A stretch of 64,000 nt of DNA from Bradyrhizobium sp. JYMT SZCCT0180 (GTDB taxonomy: Bacteria; Pseudomonadota; Alphaproteobacteria; Rhizobiales; Xanthobacteraceae): the NCBI RefSeq assembly GCF_018130165.1, contig NZ_JAFCLZ010000010.1, positions 186,001-250,000 of the forward strand, in the 5' to 3' direction. The first letter of the stretch is position 1. Every line of letters begins with the position of its first letter. The notes beneath the pieces were generated by a model, which searched no databases, was not told the DNA's origin, and saw only the letters and a list, made by a program, of their open reading frames with translations. This document shows, one piece after another, positions 25,769 to 34,809 of the stretch. The position numbers and the translations under genes were made by a program.

Positions 25769-27067
25769 ATGTCTCACCAGCTTGCCATCGAGCACGACGT
25801 CATTGGCGTCGGATTCGGTCCGTCCAACCTCGCGCTTGCGATCGCGCTGGACGAGTGCGCCAGAAGGTCACGCTTGAAATGCGCTCCGCTTTTCGTCGAG
25901 AGGCAGCGCCAATTTACCTGGCATGGCGGCATGCTTTTGCCGGGCAGCGATATGCAGATCTCGTTTCTCAAGGATCTGGTTTCGTTGCGTGATCCGACCA
26001 GTCCGTTCACCTTTGTGAACTATCTGCACAAGCACGGCCGCTTGCAGGATTTCATCAACTGCCGGACGTTCTATCCGAGCAGGACGGAATTTAACGATTA
26101 TCTGCGGTGGGTGGCAGCTCAGTTCAAGTCACAAGCGGCTTATGGCGAAACTGTCGTTGCCATCGAACCCGTAACAGCGGGGCAGTCGGTGAATTCGTTG
26201 CGGGTCTATTCGCGCAATTTCGCCGGCGGTGAAACGGTGCGGCTGGCGAAGAACCTGGTCGTCGCGGCGGGAGGTAAGCCCAATATTCCGCAGGTTTTCG
26301 CGAAAATCGCCGATGATTCCAGATTGTTTCACTCAAGCCGCTACCTCGATACGGTCGAGTCCGCCGGCCTCGGCGGCAAGGCGGCATGCGTGGCCGTTAT
26401 CGGGGGAGGGCAGAGCGCGGTCGAGGTGACGGTCGATCTTCGAAACCGTTTTCCGCACGCGAACATTGACCTGATCTTTCGCGGCCATGCGTTAAAGCCG
26501 TCCGACAGCAGCCCGTTCGTCAACGAAATCTTCAATCCGGATTACACAGATTTTATTTATGCTCAGCCGGACGAGCGCCGGAATGCGATCGTTCGCAATT
26601 TTCGAAATACCAACTATGCCGTGGTCGATTCCGATCTGCTAGATCAGTTGTATCGGTTGCTCTACCAGCAACGCGTCAGCGGCACGACGGGCATCGAATT
26701 GCATCCGCGCAGCGAAATCACGAAGGTGCTCGCGGCCGTCGAAGGCATTGAGATTCGAACAGTTGATAAATTCGACGGTCAAGACCGCCGCTCCTGCTAC
26801 GATGCCGTTATCCTCGCGACCGGCTATGACAGGGAAACACCACACGCGTTTCTGGAGCCGATACGGCGCTATATTCAGGACGATGTTGTCGACCGCAATT
26901 ACAGGCTCGCCACGGGCCCTGCGTTTCGGCCGCAAATCCATCTCCAGGGGTATTCCGAGGCCTCTCACGGCCTGAGCGACACCTTGCTCTCCGTTCTGGC
27001 CAGCCGTTCGCAGGAAATCGCCGAGTCGCTGCTTTTGACGATCTCGCGCCGCGAACTGATAGCTTAG
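25769..27067 (+). CDS. L-ornithine/L-lysine N-monooxygenase (SidA/PvdA/IucD family)
   Basis: A 432-residue flavin monooxygenase that hydroxylates the side-chain amine of ornithine or lysine using NADPH and oxygen, the first step to the hydroxamate. It has the FAD motif GVGFGPSN (13-20), the family block WHGGMLLPGSDMQISFLKDL (51-70), the NADPH motif IGGGQSAVEV (211-220), the SSPFVNEIFNP segment and a late LATGYDRETP. ATG at 25769 follows a GGAG site at 25761. A longer frame reaching back to 25541 lies inside the acyltransferase gene and is not the real start. Ornithine is favoured because the NRPS resembles pyoverdine-type systems, but lysine is possible. Confidence 0.93.
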   Translation: MSHQLAIEHDVIGVGFGPSNLALAIALDECARRSRLKCAPLFVERQRQFTWHGGMLLPGSDMQISFLKDLVSLRDPTSPFTFVNYLHKHGRLQDFINCRTFYPSRTEFNDYLRWVAAQFKSQAAYGETVVAIEPVTAGQSVNSLRVYSRNFAGGETVRLAKNLVVAAGGKPNIPQVFAKIADDSRLFHSSRYLDTVESAGLGGKAACVAVIGGGQSAVEVTVDLRNRFPHANIDLIFRGHALKPSDSSPFVNEIFNPDYTDFIYAQPDERRNAIVRNFRNTNYAVVDSDLLDQLYRLLYQQRVSGTTGIELHPRSEITKVLAAVEGIEIRTVDKFDGQDRRSCYDAVILATGYDRETPHAFLEPIRRYIQDDVVDRNYRLATGPAFRPQIHLQGYSEASHGLSDTLLSVLASRSQEIAESLLLTISRRELIA

Positions 27068-27070
27068 CCC

Positions 27071-27886
27071 TCAGGCGGCGGGAGCTATCAGCCGCCATTG
27101 CGAGACAGGCCCGAGCGCTGCTGGCAGCGAAAGAACGGCGGGTGAGGGGCCTGCGTCGATGATCACCGAATGCGGTGGAATGATGAATCCAAGCGCGGCT
27201 GCCTTAAGTATGGCTTCCTTGAGGGTCCAGTAGCGAAGAAACAGCCGCGACCGCAATGCGGCAGGGGTGCTCCACAGGATCTCACGCTCTTCGCGGGCAA
27301 GGACGATCTCACTCACGGAATCCAGATCGGGGATTTCTCGCAAGGGCTCGACATCGACACCAACAGGCGAACGCGCAGCAGCGACAGCGACCACACCTCT
27401 TGCGTGACTGAGGCTGAAGTCGATGTTCGGCGAATCTGTGACAAGCATCGGCTTGCCGTGCTCGGACGGTCGAAACCGCAAGGTGTCGGCCGCGTGCCCC
27501 ACAATGCTTCCCAGCAAAAGGCGGGCGCCGGCATGTGCGGCGAGGTAGCTGTTTCGATCCTCAATGTGCACGAAGCGCACCATGCGGCTGGCTTCCTCGC
27601 CGTCGAGCACCGCCGCAGCTTGCTCGAAGCTGAGCGTGCCCGGTCGTTCGGTGCCTTGGTCATGAGAGGGATGGACTGCCGCTAGCCAGAAGGCGATGTC
27701 CTTCGGCCTTAACTGCTCGGTCAGGCCTGGGATGCCTGGACTGGTCAGCCATCGCACACCCAGTTCTTCCTGCGGAATGTTACATTTGGTTGCGATAGAC
27801 CACGCGACGGTATCTCGTGCATTGGCTGTCGTTAGCGATATTGCGAGTTTGTCCTTTCCAGCGTCGTCGGATAGCGCCATGTCCAT
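27071..27886 (-). CDS. Sfp-type 4'-phosphopantetheinyl transferase
   Basis: A 271-residue enzyme that attaches phosphopantetheine from CoA to the serine of NRPS carrier domains and so switches the synthetase on. Family marks are FSLSHARG, VGVDVEPL (Mg-binding Asp and Glu) and WTLKEAILKA. About 55 residues precede the usual beginning (AFWLAAV), longer than typical. The start is taken at ATG 27886, with another at 27880, and no clear ribosome site decides between them. It faces the monooxygenase tail to tail, only three bases apart, and lies at the edge of the siderophore locus, so it probably serves that pathway. Confidence 0.9.
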   Translation of the reverse strand: MDMALSDDAGKDKLAISLTTANARDTVAWSIATKCNIPQEELGVRWLTSPGIPGLTEQLRPKDIAFWLAAVHPSHDQGTERPGTLSFEQAAAVLDGEEASRMVRFVHIEDRNSYLAAHAGARLLLGSIVGHAADTLRFRPSEHGKPMLVTDSPNIDFSLSHARGVVAVAAARSPVGVDVEPLREIPDLDSVSEIVLAREEREILWSTPAALRSRLFLRYWTLKEAILKAAALGFIIPPHSVIIDAGPSPAVLSLPAALGPVSQWRLIAPAA

Positions 27887-27980
27887 CGGCCATTTGGAGA
27901 AATTTTGAAGAGTAATGTAAGCTGTCGCGAAATCAAAATTATCCCTTTTCCGGCGCCCCCATGATGGATGGAGCGACAAG

Positions 27981-28162
27981 GTGCTGACGCCAACCGTCGG
28001 ACAGATTGCCTGGGCCAACGGGGTCATTGAAGCGATGGCGGTGGCCGCCGCGAAGGGCGCGGGGCGCTCAAGGACAAGAGCGGCGAGATGGTCGCTCTCA
28101 TGCAGATCAAGTTGTCCAGGAAACTGCTCGACCGGGCAGCCAGCATCGGGAGAAAGCCGTGA
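27981..28162 (+). pseudogene. Small frameshifted gene before the CoA-transferase
   Basis: GTG at 27981 follows a GGAG site and opens a frame that reads sensibly (TPTVGQIAWANGVIEAMAVA) until the GGGG run at 28061-28064. Beyond it, a sensible reading continues one base off (ALKDKSGEMVALMQ, then IKLSRKLLDRAASIGRKP) to a TGA at 28160 that overlaps the next start as GTGA. One extra G in the run would restore a 60-residue protein. It is a true one-base lesion or a sequencing error. I do not recognise the family; the C-terminal part looks helical and basic. Confidence 0.45.
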
Positions 28163-29349
28163 GCGCACTTGAGGGGATCCGGGTCCTCGACCTCGGGACG
28201 TTCATCGCGGGGCCGCATTGCGCCACCATTCTCGGTGAATTCGGCGCGGAGGTTATCAAGGTCGAGCCGCCAAAGACCGGCGACTCGCTTCGGCGTCTTG
28301 GAACCAATACCGAATGCGGCGATACGCTGGTTTGGCTCTCCGAAGCTCGCAACAAAAAATGCGTAACGCTGGATCTGGGGACCGAGCGCGGGCGGGAACT
28401 GCTGAAGCGCCTCGCTGCGAAATGCGACATTATCGTCGAGAATTTTCGGCCCGGCACGTTGGAAAAATGGGGGCTCGGCTATGAGGAGCTCAAGAAGATC
28501 AATCCCGGTGCGATCCTGGTGCGCATCTCGGCCTACGGGCAGGATGGACCGATGCGGACGCAGCCGGGCTTTGCCCGCATCGCGCACGCGTTTTCCGGCC
28601 TGACCTATCTTGCCGGCGAGCCCGGCGGTATTCCCGTTGTTCCAGGTTCGACTTCGCTGGCCGATTACATGTCGGGCATGTATGGCGCCATCGGCGCACT
28701 GGTCGCGCTGCAGGCCCGCAAAACGACCGGCGAGGGGCAATGCGTCGATCTCGCACTGTACGAATCGGTGTTTCGCGTGCTCGACGAGATCGCGCCTGCT
28801 TATCAGAAGTTCGGCTATGTGCGCGAGCGAATGGGCGCCGACGCGGTCAATGTTTGCCCGCACAGCCACTACCAGACCAGGGACGGCAACTGGATCGCGA
28901 TCGCCTGCACCAGTGATCAGATGTTCGCGCGGCTGGCGGAAGCGATGGGGCAACCGGAACTGGCCTCGGCGGAACGGTATGGTCCGCAGACGCTGCGGCT
29001 GGCCGCCCGCGACGAGGTCAACCGCATCGTCGCCGAATGGGTCGCCTCGCTCGACCTCGACAGCGTCCTTGCGCTTTGTTCGAGGGGAGGCGTGCCGGCC
29101 AGTCTGATCTTCAGCATCGCGGATATTTTCAAAGACCCGCAATACCGCGCCCGGGGTAACATCCAAATGACGGACTCGCGCGCCGGCGAGATCGCGGTTC
29201 CCGGCGTCGTGCCGCGGCTGTCGGAAACGCCCGGCGAGATCCGCTGGCTTGGCGCGGGGCTGGGTGCCCAAAACGAGGATATCTACAAAGGTCTGCTCGA
29301 ACTAAGCAGCGCAGAGATCGAAGATTTACGGATCGCCGGTGTGATTTAA
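28159..29349 (+). CDS. CaiB/BaiF (class III) CoA-transferase
   Basis: A 396-residue enzyme that moves CoA between carboxylic acids through an aspartyl-CoA intermediate. The start of the family fold reads LEGIRVLDLGTFIAGPHC, followed by IKVEPPKTGD, IIVENFRPG and VRISAYGQDGP. Asp169 in STSLADYMSGM aligns with the catalytic aspartate of formyl-CoA transferase. GTG at 28159 follows GGGAG at 28148 and gives the normal family length; an upstream ATG at 28006 is a shadow. The acid substrate cannot be inferred. The only coupled neighbour is the small frameshifted gene. Confidence 0.88.
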   Translation: MSALEGIRVLDLGTFIAGPHCATILGEFGAEVIKVEPPKTGDSLRRLGTNTECGDTLVWLSEARNKKCVTLDLGTERGRELLKRLAAKCDIIVENFRPGTLEKWGLGYEELKKINPGAILVRISAYGQDGPMRTQPGFARIAHAFSGLTYLAGEPGGIPVVPGSTSLADYMSGMYGAIGALVALQARKTTGEGQCVDLALYESVFRVLDEIAPAYQKFGYVRERMGADAVNVCPHSHYQTRDGNWIAIACTSDQMFARLAEAMGQPELASAERYGPQTLRLAARDEVNRIVAEWVASLDLDSVLALCSRGGVPASLIFSIADIFKDPQYRARGNIQMTDSRAGEIAVPGVVPRLSETPGEIRWLGAGLGAQNEDIYKGLLELSSAEIEDLRIAGVI

Positions 29350-29397
29350 GTGATCCCCACGGCTTGGTATCTTCGGAGTGCGCGCTTGACCGTCACG

Positions 29398-30903
29398 TCA
29401 TAGAGCCGGGCTGCAGCCTTGCTCCGCCGGCAGTTCCTCGGCATTCGGGTCGCCCGGTGCCGTCGCCCAGGCTAGTTCGACGAGCGTCACGATCCGCCGA
29501 CCTGCACCGTCAAGCTGGCAAACGATGAGGCCCTGCTCCTCGATGTAGGTCAGCAGGCGCCGCGCACGGCGCAACGAATGTGAGCCATAGGCGCGGGCAA
29601 TCGCTGCATCGCCCGGGCAGGGCCAACCTTCCTTCGCGGCGCGGGCGATCATCATGAAGACGCCCTGCATGTCCTCCGGCAGAAGGGAGGCGCGGACCGA
29701 GACATCCTGCCACCCGTCATCGTCAGCCATATCGGAGCCGAGCCCGGCGCGGGCGCGCGTCAGCATGCGACGGAAGTCACCCAGGTCCGGCACATCAGAA
29801 CCGAGGCCCTCTATTCGGCAACGGACAACGAACTCCTGATAGAGGACGCCGATGGCACGGAACCCAGCATCGGGTTCGGCCATGACGGCGCGCAGAATGC
29901 GGTCCACGCGCTCATGCCGCTCCGCCAGTGCCTCGGCGCTAAGCGGCTGCTCCACCGATTCGGGACGGATCTCCAGCGCCGCCGACTTCGCCGCCATGAG
30001 CTGGCCGAGGAGGTCGGGCGGCGACCGGCGCTGGGGCCGATTATTGTCGGGCGGCGGTGCTGCCAGGATGATGGCGTGTGCGTCCGACGTCGATTCCGGC
30101 AGAGGCATCAGGCGCGGGGTCGCGTTGCGCGGCGTGGTATCCGTCGGACCAATGCGTAGCCCCAGCGGACGTCGGGACAGGGCCGGTCCCAGTGCCATGA
30201 ATTGGCCGCGCTCCAGATCCCGGAAGGCCTCCGCCTGTCGCCGCTCCATGCCCAGCAGGTCAGCGGCGCGCGCCATGTCGATATCCAGAAAGGTTCGCCC
30301 CATGAGGAAATTGGACGCCTCGGCCGCGACGTTCTTGGCGAGTTTTGCCAGTCGCTGGGTGGCGATGATTCCCGCAAGCCCGCGTTTGCGGCCACGGCAC
30401 ATCAGGTTCGTCATGGCGCCGAGCGAGAGTTTGCGCGCCTCGTCCGAAACCTCGCCGGCGACGGCCGGCGCGAACAGCTGCGCTTCGTCCACCACCACCA
30501 GCATCGGATACCAGTGGTCGCGGGCGGCCTCGAAAAGCCCGCCGAGGAAGGCGGCGGCGCGCCGCATCTGGTTCTCGGCGTCGAGCCCCTCGAGATTGAG
30601 CACCGTGGAGACGCGATGTATGCGCGCTCGCTCGCCGGCGACCTGCAGGCCCCGCTCGGTATGGTCCTCAGCATCGATCAGAAGGTGGCCGAAACGGTCG
30701 GCAAGCGCAACAAAGTCGCCTTCGGGGTCGATGATGGTCTGCTGTACCCAGGGGGCGCTCTGTTCCAGCAGCCGGCGCAGCAGATGGGATTTGCCGGAGC
30801 CCGAATTGCCCTGCACCAGCAGGCGCGTGGCCAGCAGTTCCTCAAGGTCCAGGTTAGCCGGGGCGCCTGCCGTTGTGTGGCCCATCTCGATCGCAACGGT
30901 CAT
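29398..30903 (-). CDS. HerA/FtsK-like P-loop ATPase, solitary
   Basis: A 501-residue ATPase of the HerA/DUF87 type. The Walker A is GNSGSGKSH (32-40), with IIDPEGDF after it, a Walker B MLVVVDEAQLF near residue 140, and CRGRKRGLAGIIATQR with GRTFLDIDMARAADLLGM following. The first half is therefore a ring-type motor core. The C-terminal 220 residues are poorly conserved-looking and end in a winged-helix-like stretch (ARAYGSHSLRRARRLLTYIEEQGLIV), perhaps for DNA binding. ATG at 30903 is preferred over a TTG four codons upstream. No NurA nuclease, pilus or phage gene lies beside it, so its job is unknown. Confidence 0.75.
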   Translation of the reverse strand: MTVAIEMGHTTAGAPANLDLEELLATRLLVQGNSGSGKSHLLRRLLEQSAPWVQQTIIDPEGDFVALADRFGHLLIDAEDHTERGLQVAGERARIHRVSTVLNLEGLDAENQMRRAAAFLGGLFEAARDHWYPMLVVVDEAQLFAPAVAGEVSDEARKLSLGAMTNLMCRGRKRGLAGIIATQRLAKLAKNVAAEASNFLMGRTFLDIDMARAADLLGMERRQAEAFRDLERGQFMALGPALSRRPLGLRIGPTDTTPRNATPRLMPLPESTSDAHAIILAAPPPDNNRPQRRSPPDLLGQLMAAKSAALEIRPESVEQPLSAEALAERHERVDRILRAVMAEPDAGFRAIGVLYQEFVVRCRIEGLGSDVPDLGDFRRMLTRARAGLGSDMADDDGWQDVSVRASLLPEDMQGVFMMIARAAKEGWPCPGDAAIARAYGSHSLRRARRLLTYIEEQGLIVCQLDGAGRRIVTLVELAWATAPGDPNAEELPAEQGCSPAL

Positions 30904-31297
30904 GTCTCGACTCAAAGTCTCCCTGCGGAGGCGGGCTTAACAACCCGACCGCAGCGCGTCGAGCGCCCAATGGCCGGTTACTCCTGTTCTCCACGGCTGG
31001 TCGGACGCTTGCATGGTCGCGCATCATTGGAAAAAGTCATGACCCTCATCATGGCCCGCGCGAATCGACGTCGCTCTTGACAACGCAAAATGCCGTGCAG
31101 CGTCAGCCATTGTTCCCAGGTACCCGGGCGCGTCGCGGTTGCCGCTTTGTGCGCCGGATTGACTTCCAATCACGGTTTGTCGGTGGCAAAATCAGTATCC
31201 AGCCAGGGCTATCCCACTCAACGGGCGGGCCCCAACGGCAAGCAAGGTAAAGGCGCATCCCCGCGACTGGGCGATGGGCCGAAAAGAGCCGGTCAAT
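30904..31297. other. Intergenic region, 394 bases
   Basis: This gap separates the divergent HerA-like ATPase and aldo-keto reductase genes, so it should hold both promoters. I could not place convincing -35/-10 pairs. Short frames in it start with TTG or lack ribosome sites and resemble nothing known. No RNA gene or repeat was seen. Confidence 0.5.
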
Positions 31298-32335
31298 ATG
31301 AAGCCAGTATTTGCGGTGCCGCGTCGTGCTCTTGGTGGGACGCGGCTTCAGGTTTCGGTTCTGGGATTCGGAACGGCGCCGCTTGGTGATCTCTACGTGC
31401 AACTGGATGACGGCACGGCCATTGATACGGTGAAACGTGCCTTCGATCTGGGCATCAATCTCCTCGACACTTCTCCGCTCTATGGCAACGGCCTTGCCGA
31501 ACATCGTTGCGGCGCCGCCATCAGGCGCGTGCCGCGCCAGGATATCGTCGTTTGCACCAAAGTCGGTCGCTGGACGGATCCGTTTCGCGGTCGAGGCGAC
31601 CGTGCCGGTTTTGCGGGAGGGTTGCCGCACCGGGCGGTGGTTGATTATTCCTATGACGGCACGATGCGTTCGGTGGAACAGTCGCTGTTGCGGTTAGGGG
31701 TCGATCGGCTGGACCTGTTGCTGATTCATGACGTCGACGTTTGGACTCATGGCGCCGACGCGATCGAGGAGCGGTTTCGCGAAGCGATGGCTGGCGCGTA
31801 CGTGGCGCTGGACCGGCTGCGCGGAGAGGGCGTTGTTGCGGGCATCGGGATCGGCGTGAACGAGGCCGAGATGTGCGTGCGTTTCGCGCAAGCCGGATCA
31901 TTCGATACCATGCTGCTCGCGGGGCGCTATTCCCTGCTGGAGCAACCGGCGCTGGCGGAGTTTCTGCCGCTTGCGCAACAACAGGGAATCGGCGTGTTGC
32001 TCGGCGGCGTATTCAATTCAGGTATTCTGGCAACCGGCGCGGTGAGCGGCGCCAAATACAATTACAGGGATGCGCCACCTGAGATCCTGGCAAGGGTGGC
32101 TCGGATCGAAAGCATCTGTGATGCGCATGGGGTTGCCCTGCCAACCGCGGCGTTGCATTTTGCCCTGGGCCATCCGGCAGTGGCGAGCGTTGTGCTGGGG
32201 GGCCAGAGTCCGCAGGAAGTCGAACGCAACGTAGCCGCGCTGTCCTGCGACGTGCCGGCGGCGCTTTGGTCCGATCTGAAGGCCGAGTGCCTGCTGGCTG
32301 CGGAAGCGCCTGTTCCGCTGCCGGTAGCCGGCTGA
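31298..32335 (+). CDS. Aldo/keto reductase, aldose 1-dehydrogenase type
   Basis: A 345-residue TIM-barrel oxidoreductase. The catalytic tetrad is visible: Asp57 and Tyr62 (LLDTSPLYG), Lys88 (VVCTKVG) and His144 (LLLIHDVD). The sequence resembles the D-threo-aldose/L-fucose dehydrogenase branch, which oxidises an aldose at C1 to a lactone with NAD(P). The following gene is a matching lactonase, overlapping by one base (TGATG), which supports that role. ATG at 31298 was chosen because the frame from 31274 adds only residues outside the fold. The sugar itself is inferred (L-fucose- or galactose-like). Confidence 0.85.
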   Translation: MKPVFAVPRRALGGTRLQVSVLGFGTAPLGDLYVQLDDGTAIDTVKRAFDLGINLLDTSPLYGNGLAEHRCGAAIRRVPRQDIVVCTKVGRWTDPFRGRGDRAGFAGGLPHRAVVDYSYDGTMRSVEQSLLRLGVDRLDLLLIHDVDVWTHGADAIEERFREAMAGAYVALDRLRGEGVVAGIGIGVNEAEMCVRFAQAGSFDTMLLAGRYSLLEQPALAEFLPLAQQQGIGVLLGGVFNSGILATGAVSGAKYNYRDAPPEILARVARIESICDAHGVALPTAALHFALGHPAVASVVLGGQSPQEVERNVAALSCDVPAALWSDLKAECLLAAEAPVPLPVAG

Positions 32336-33186
32336 TGCGGATCGATGCGCATCATCATCTGTGGACTCTCGCGCGCGGCGATTATGGCTGGCTCACTCCC
32401 GCGCTCGCGCCGATCCACCGCGACTTTTCCCTTTCGGATCTGGCGCCTCACCTCGCTGCCGCGAACATCGGGGGGACGATCCTGGTGCAGGCTGCACCGA
32501 CCGAGGCGGAGACCATGTTTCTGCTCGACATCGCGGCGAAGGCACAGGTGGTGCGGGGTGTGGTCGGCTGGACGGACTTCGACGCAGCCGACGGCGGGGC
32601 GCGCATTGATGCGCTCGCCGTGCACAAACTCCTGGTTGGATTGCGGCCGATGGTGCAGGACATGCCCGATGACGATTGGCTGCTCCGCCCTGGCCTAGCG
32701 CCGCTATTGGCAGCGATGGCCCGAAGCAACCTGGCGTTCGACGCGCTGGTGCTGCCGCGCCATTTAACGCGACTGCTGCGGCTGGTCGATGAACATCCCG
32801 ATCTGCAGTTTGTGCTTGACCATTGCGCCAAGCCCCGGCTTGCAACAGGCGAGACAGCAGATTGGTACCGCGACGTCGCGCTGCTTGCCGAACGTCCCAA
32901 CATCGTCTGCAAGCTATCGGGATTGGCGACGGAGGCCGCACCGGATTGGCAAATTGCGGATCTGCGGAAAGCGGTGGATCATGTCGTTGCGTGTTTCGGG
33001 CCCCATCGCCTGCTATGGGGAAGCGACTGGCCGGTGGTCAATCTGGCCGGCGGTTATGAAAAATGGATTGCCGCCGCCGAAACCCTGCTCGCCGGTCTGT
33101 CACCGGATGAAAAGGCGGCTATCTTCGGCGGCAACGCGGCTCGCATCTACCTCTCAAGCCGGGGACGGAATGTTGAAGCCAGTTGA
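32335..33186 (+). CDS. Amidohydrolase-2 family sugar lactonase (fuconolactonase-like)
   Basis: A 283-residue metal-dependent hydrolase of the COG3618 group, which opens sugar-acid lactones. The metal-binding HHHLW opening (His6-8), a central FVLDHCAKP strand and the late LLWGSDWPV with its catalytic aspartate are all present. Its ATG overlaps the reductase stop by one base, so the pair is a translationally coupled aldose-to-aldonate step. It is convergent with the FGGY kinase, 21 bases away. Exact substrate (fucono-, rhamnono- or galactonolactone) is not resolved. Confidence 0.87.
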   Translation: MRIDAHHHLWTLARGDYGWLTPALAPIHRDFSLSDLAPHLAAANIGGTILVQAAPTEAETMFLLDIAAKAQVVRGVVGWTDFDAADGGARIDALAVHKLLVGLRPMVQDMPDDDWLLRPGLAPLLAAMARSNLAFDALVLPRHLTRLLRLVDEHPDLQFVLDHCAKPRLATGETADWYRDVALLAERPNIVCKLSGLATEAAPDWQIADLRKAVDHVVACFGPHRLLWGSDWPVVNLAGGYEKWIAAAETLLAGLSPDEKAAIFGGNAARIYLSSRGRNVEAS

Positions 33187-33207
33187 TGACGAGAAAAGAC
33201 ATCGCGT

Positions 33208-34809
33208 TCAGAATGCGCCTGCGGACGCGGAGGGGCGGCCGGCTGGTCGCCGACCTTCGGCCTCGATTTCGTTGCGGATGGCGAACAGCTTGAGATAGGT
33301 CGAATAGGCGGCATCGTTGGCCGCCGCCCATATCGGGTCGGCCTGGTGGACCGTCTGCTCCGGCGCCATCGCGTCGAGCGCCGCGAACAGATCCGGATAC
33401 AGCCCGGCCGCGACGGCGGCGACCATCGCGGTGCCGAGTAGCACCGGTTCGGGCGAGTGGGAGATGACGAGGTCGGCGCCAAGCGCATCACGATAAAGGC
33501 GCACCATCAGCGGATTCCTGGTGTGTCCGCCGGAGAGACAGGCGCGGTCGATCGCATAGCCACGCGTGTTGAGATGCTCAAGGATATGGCGGCTTTGCAG
33601 CGCGAGCGCGCGGGCCGTCGCGTAGTAATGTTCGAGGAACGAGCGTGGGCTCGTCTCCAGGCCAAGGCCGCTGACGAGCGCGCGCACCGCACCGTCGCCA
33701 TGGGGCGCGCGGTTTCCGAGCCAGTCGGGGACGATATGCCGCCGCGCGCCGAAGGCGGGGCCTTCGAGATCGAGCAGCGCGAGAATATCGCGCGCGGTTT
33801 CCGCATGCAGCGCTGCCGACGCCTTGCCGGGGCTGGCGGGATGCTGGTCCAGCACGGCGTCGAGCGCCGCGCCCGAAATGCTCATCCCGGCCTCGTGCAT
33901 CCAGTAGCCGGGAAACACCGCGTCCTTGAAGGGACCCCAGACCCCGGAGATGTGCCGTTCATCCTCGGCCCAGCACATATAGCAGCTCGAGGTGCCGCCG
34001 ATCAGCGCCAGCGTGCGGTTCATCTTGTCGCGAAATCCGTGGCCCATGACGCCGAGAGCGCCTGCTTCCGCGTCGATCAATCCGATCGCGACCGGCGCAC
34101 CCGGCGCGATGCCGAGCGCCTTCGCCGCATCCGCGGAGACCGTTCCGTGAACCTGCCCGACCATGCCTGGCGGCTCGGCGAGCTTGCCGCGCCGCGGCAG
34201 ATCGGAGAGATCAAGTGCAGCGAGCAGGTCGCGGCGCCACGGATCAGGCTCGGCAGGCAAATAGGGAAACTTGCAGGCAAGCCCGCAGACGGAGTGCCGA
34301 TCGATGCCGGTCATGCGGCGAGCGACTTCGTCCGAGAGGTCGCGCACGGCGGTGACGCGCGCCCACGCCTCCGGCGTGTGCCGCTTTACCCAGAGGATCT
34401 TTGGGAGATACATCTCCGGCGAGACCGTACCGCCGACATGATCCAGATAACGGTCGCCGGATGCTCCAATCTCCTCTGCCTCGCATTCGCCGCGATGGTC
34501 CATCCAGCAGACCACGTCCGCATCGCCTTGCAGCGGCGGCCCGCCTTTGGCCTCGAAATAGGTGGAGGACGTCGCGTCGACGGCGACGCCCGCGATCGCA
34601 GCTGCCGCACCCGGCGCATCGGCAATGGCGGCGCGGATGGCGGCACATACCGCCGCCCAGATTTCGTCCATCCGATAAACAGCGTGGTTTTCCGCGGGCC
34701 GCAGCAGTTCGAACGGATGACTGCGCGCGGTCACCAGCCCGCCCGACGCGTCGAACAGCCCGGCGCGGGCCGACAACGTACCGACATCGATGGCGAGCAG
34801 CAGGCTCAT
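33208..34809 (-). CDS. FGGY-family carbohydrate kinase (ribulokinase-like)
   Basis: A 533-residue sugar kinase. The N-terminal ATPase lobe begins LLLAIDVGTLSARAGLFD. Further marks are VDATSSTYFEA, CWMDHRGECEAEEI and the second-lobe LIGGTSSCYMCW and CLSGGHTRNPLMVRLYRDALG. Members phosphorylate ketoses or polyols such as ribulose, xylulose or erythritol. ATG at 34809 overlaps the upstream SorC stop as ATGA, so the kinase is translationally coupled to its likely regulator. With the polyol dehydrogenase upstream the simple reading is polyol to ketose to ketose phosphate. Confidence 0.9.
   Translation of the reverse strand: MSLLLAIDVGTLSARAGLFDASGGLVTARSHPFELLRPAENHAVYRMDEIWAAVCAAIRAAIADAPGAAAAIAGVAVDATSSTYFEAKGGPPLQGDADVVCWMDHRGECEAEEIGASGDRYLDHVGGTVSPEMYLPKILWVKRHTPEAWARVTAVRDLSDEVARRMTGIDRHSVCGLACKFPYLPAEPDPWRRDLLAALDLSDLPRRGKLAEPPGMVGQVHGTVSADAAKALGIAPGAPVAIGLIDAEAGALGVMGHGFRDKMNRTLALIGGTSSCYMCWAEDERHISGVWGPFKDAVFPGYWMHEAGMSISGAALDAVLDQHPASPGKASAALHAETARDILALLDLEGPAFGARRHIVPDWLGNRAPHGDGAVRALVSGLGLETSPRSFLEHYYATARALALQSRHILEHLNTRGYAIDRACLSGGHTRNPLMVRLYRDALGADLVISHSPEPVLLGTAMVAAVAAGLYPDLFAALDAMAPEQTVHQADPIWAAANDAAYSTYLKLFAIRNEIEAEGRRPAGRPSASAGAF

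Noticed and set aside
30978..31169. A 63-codon antisense frame in the ATPase/aldo-keto reductase gap
   Set aside because: It opens with TTG, has no ribosome site and no resemblance to known proteins.
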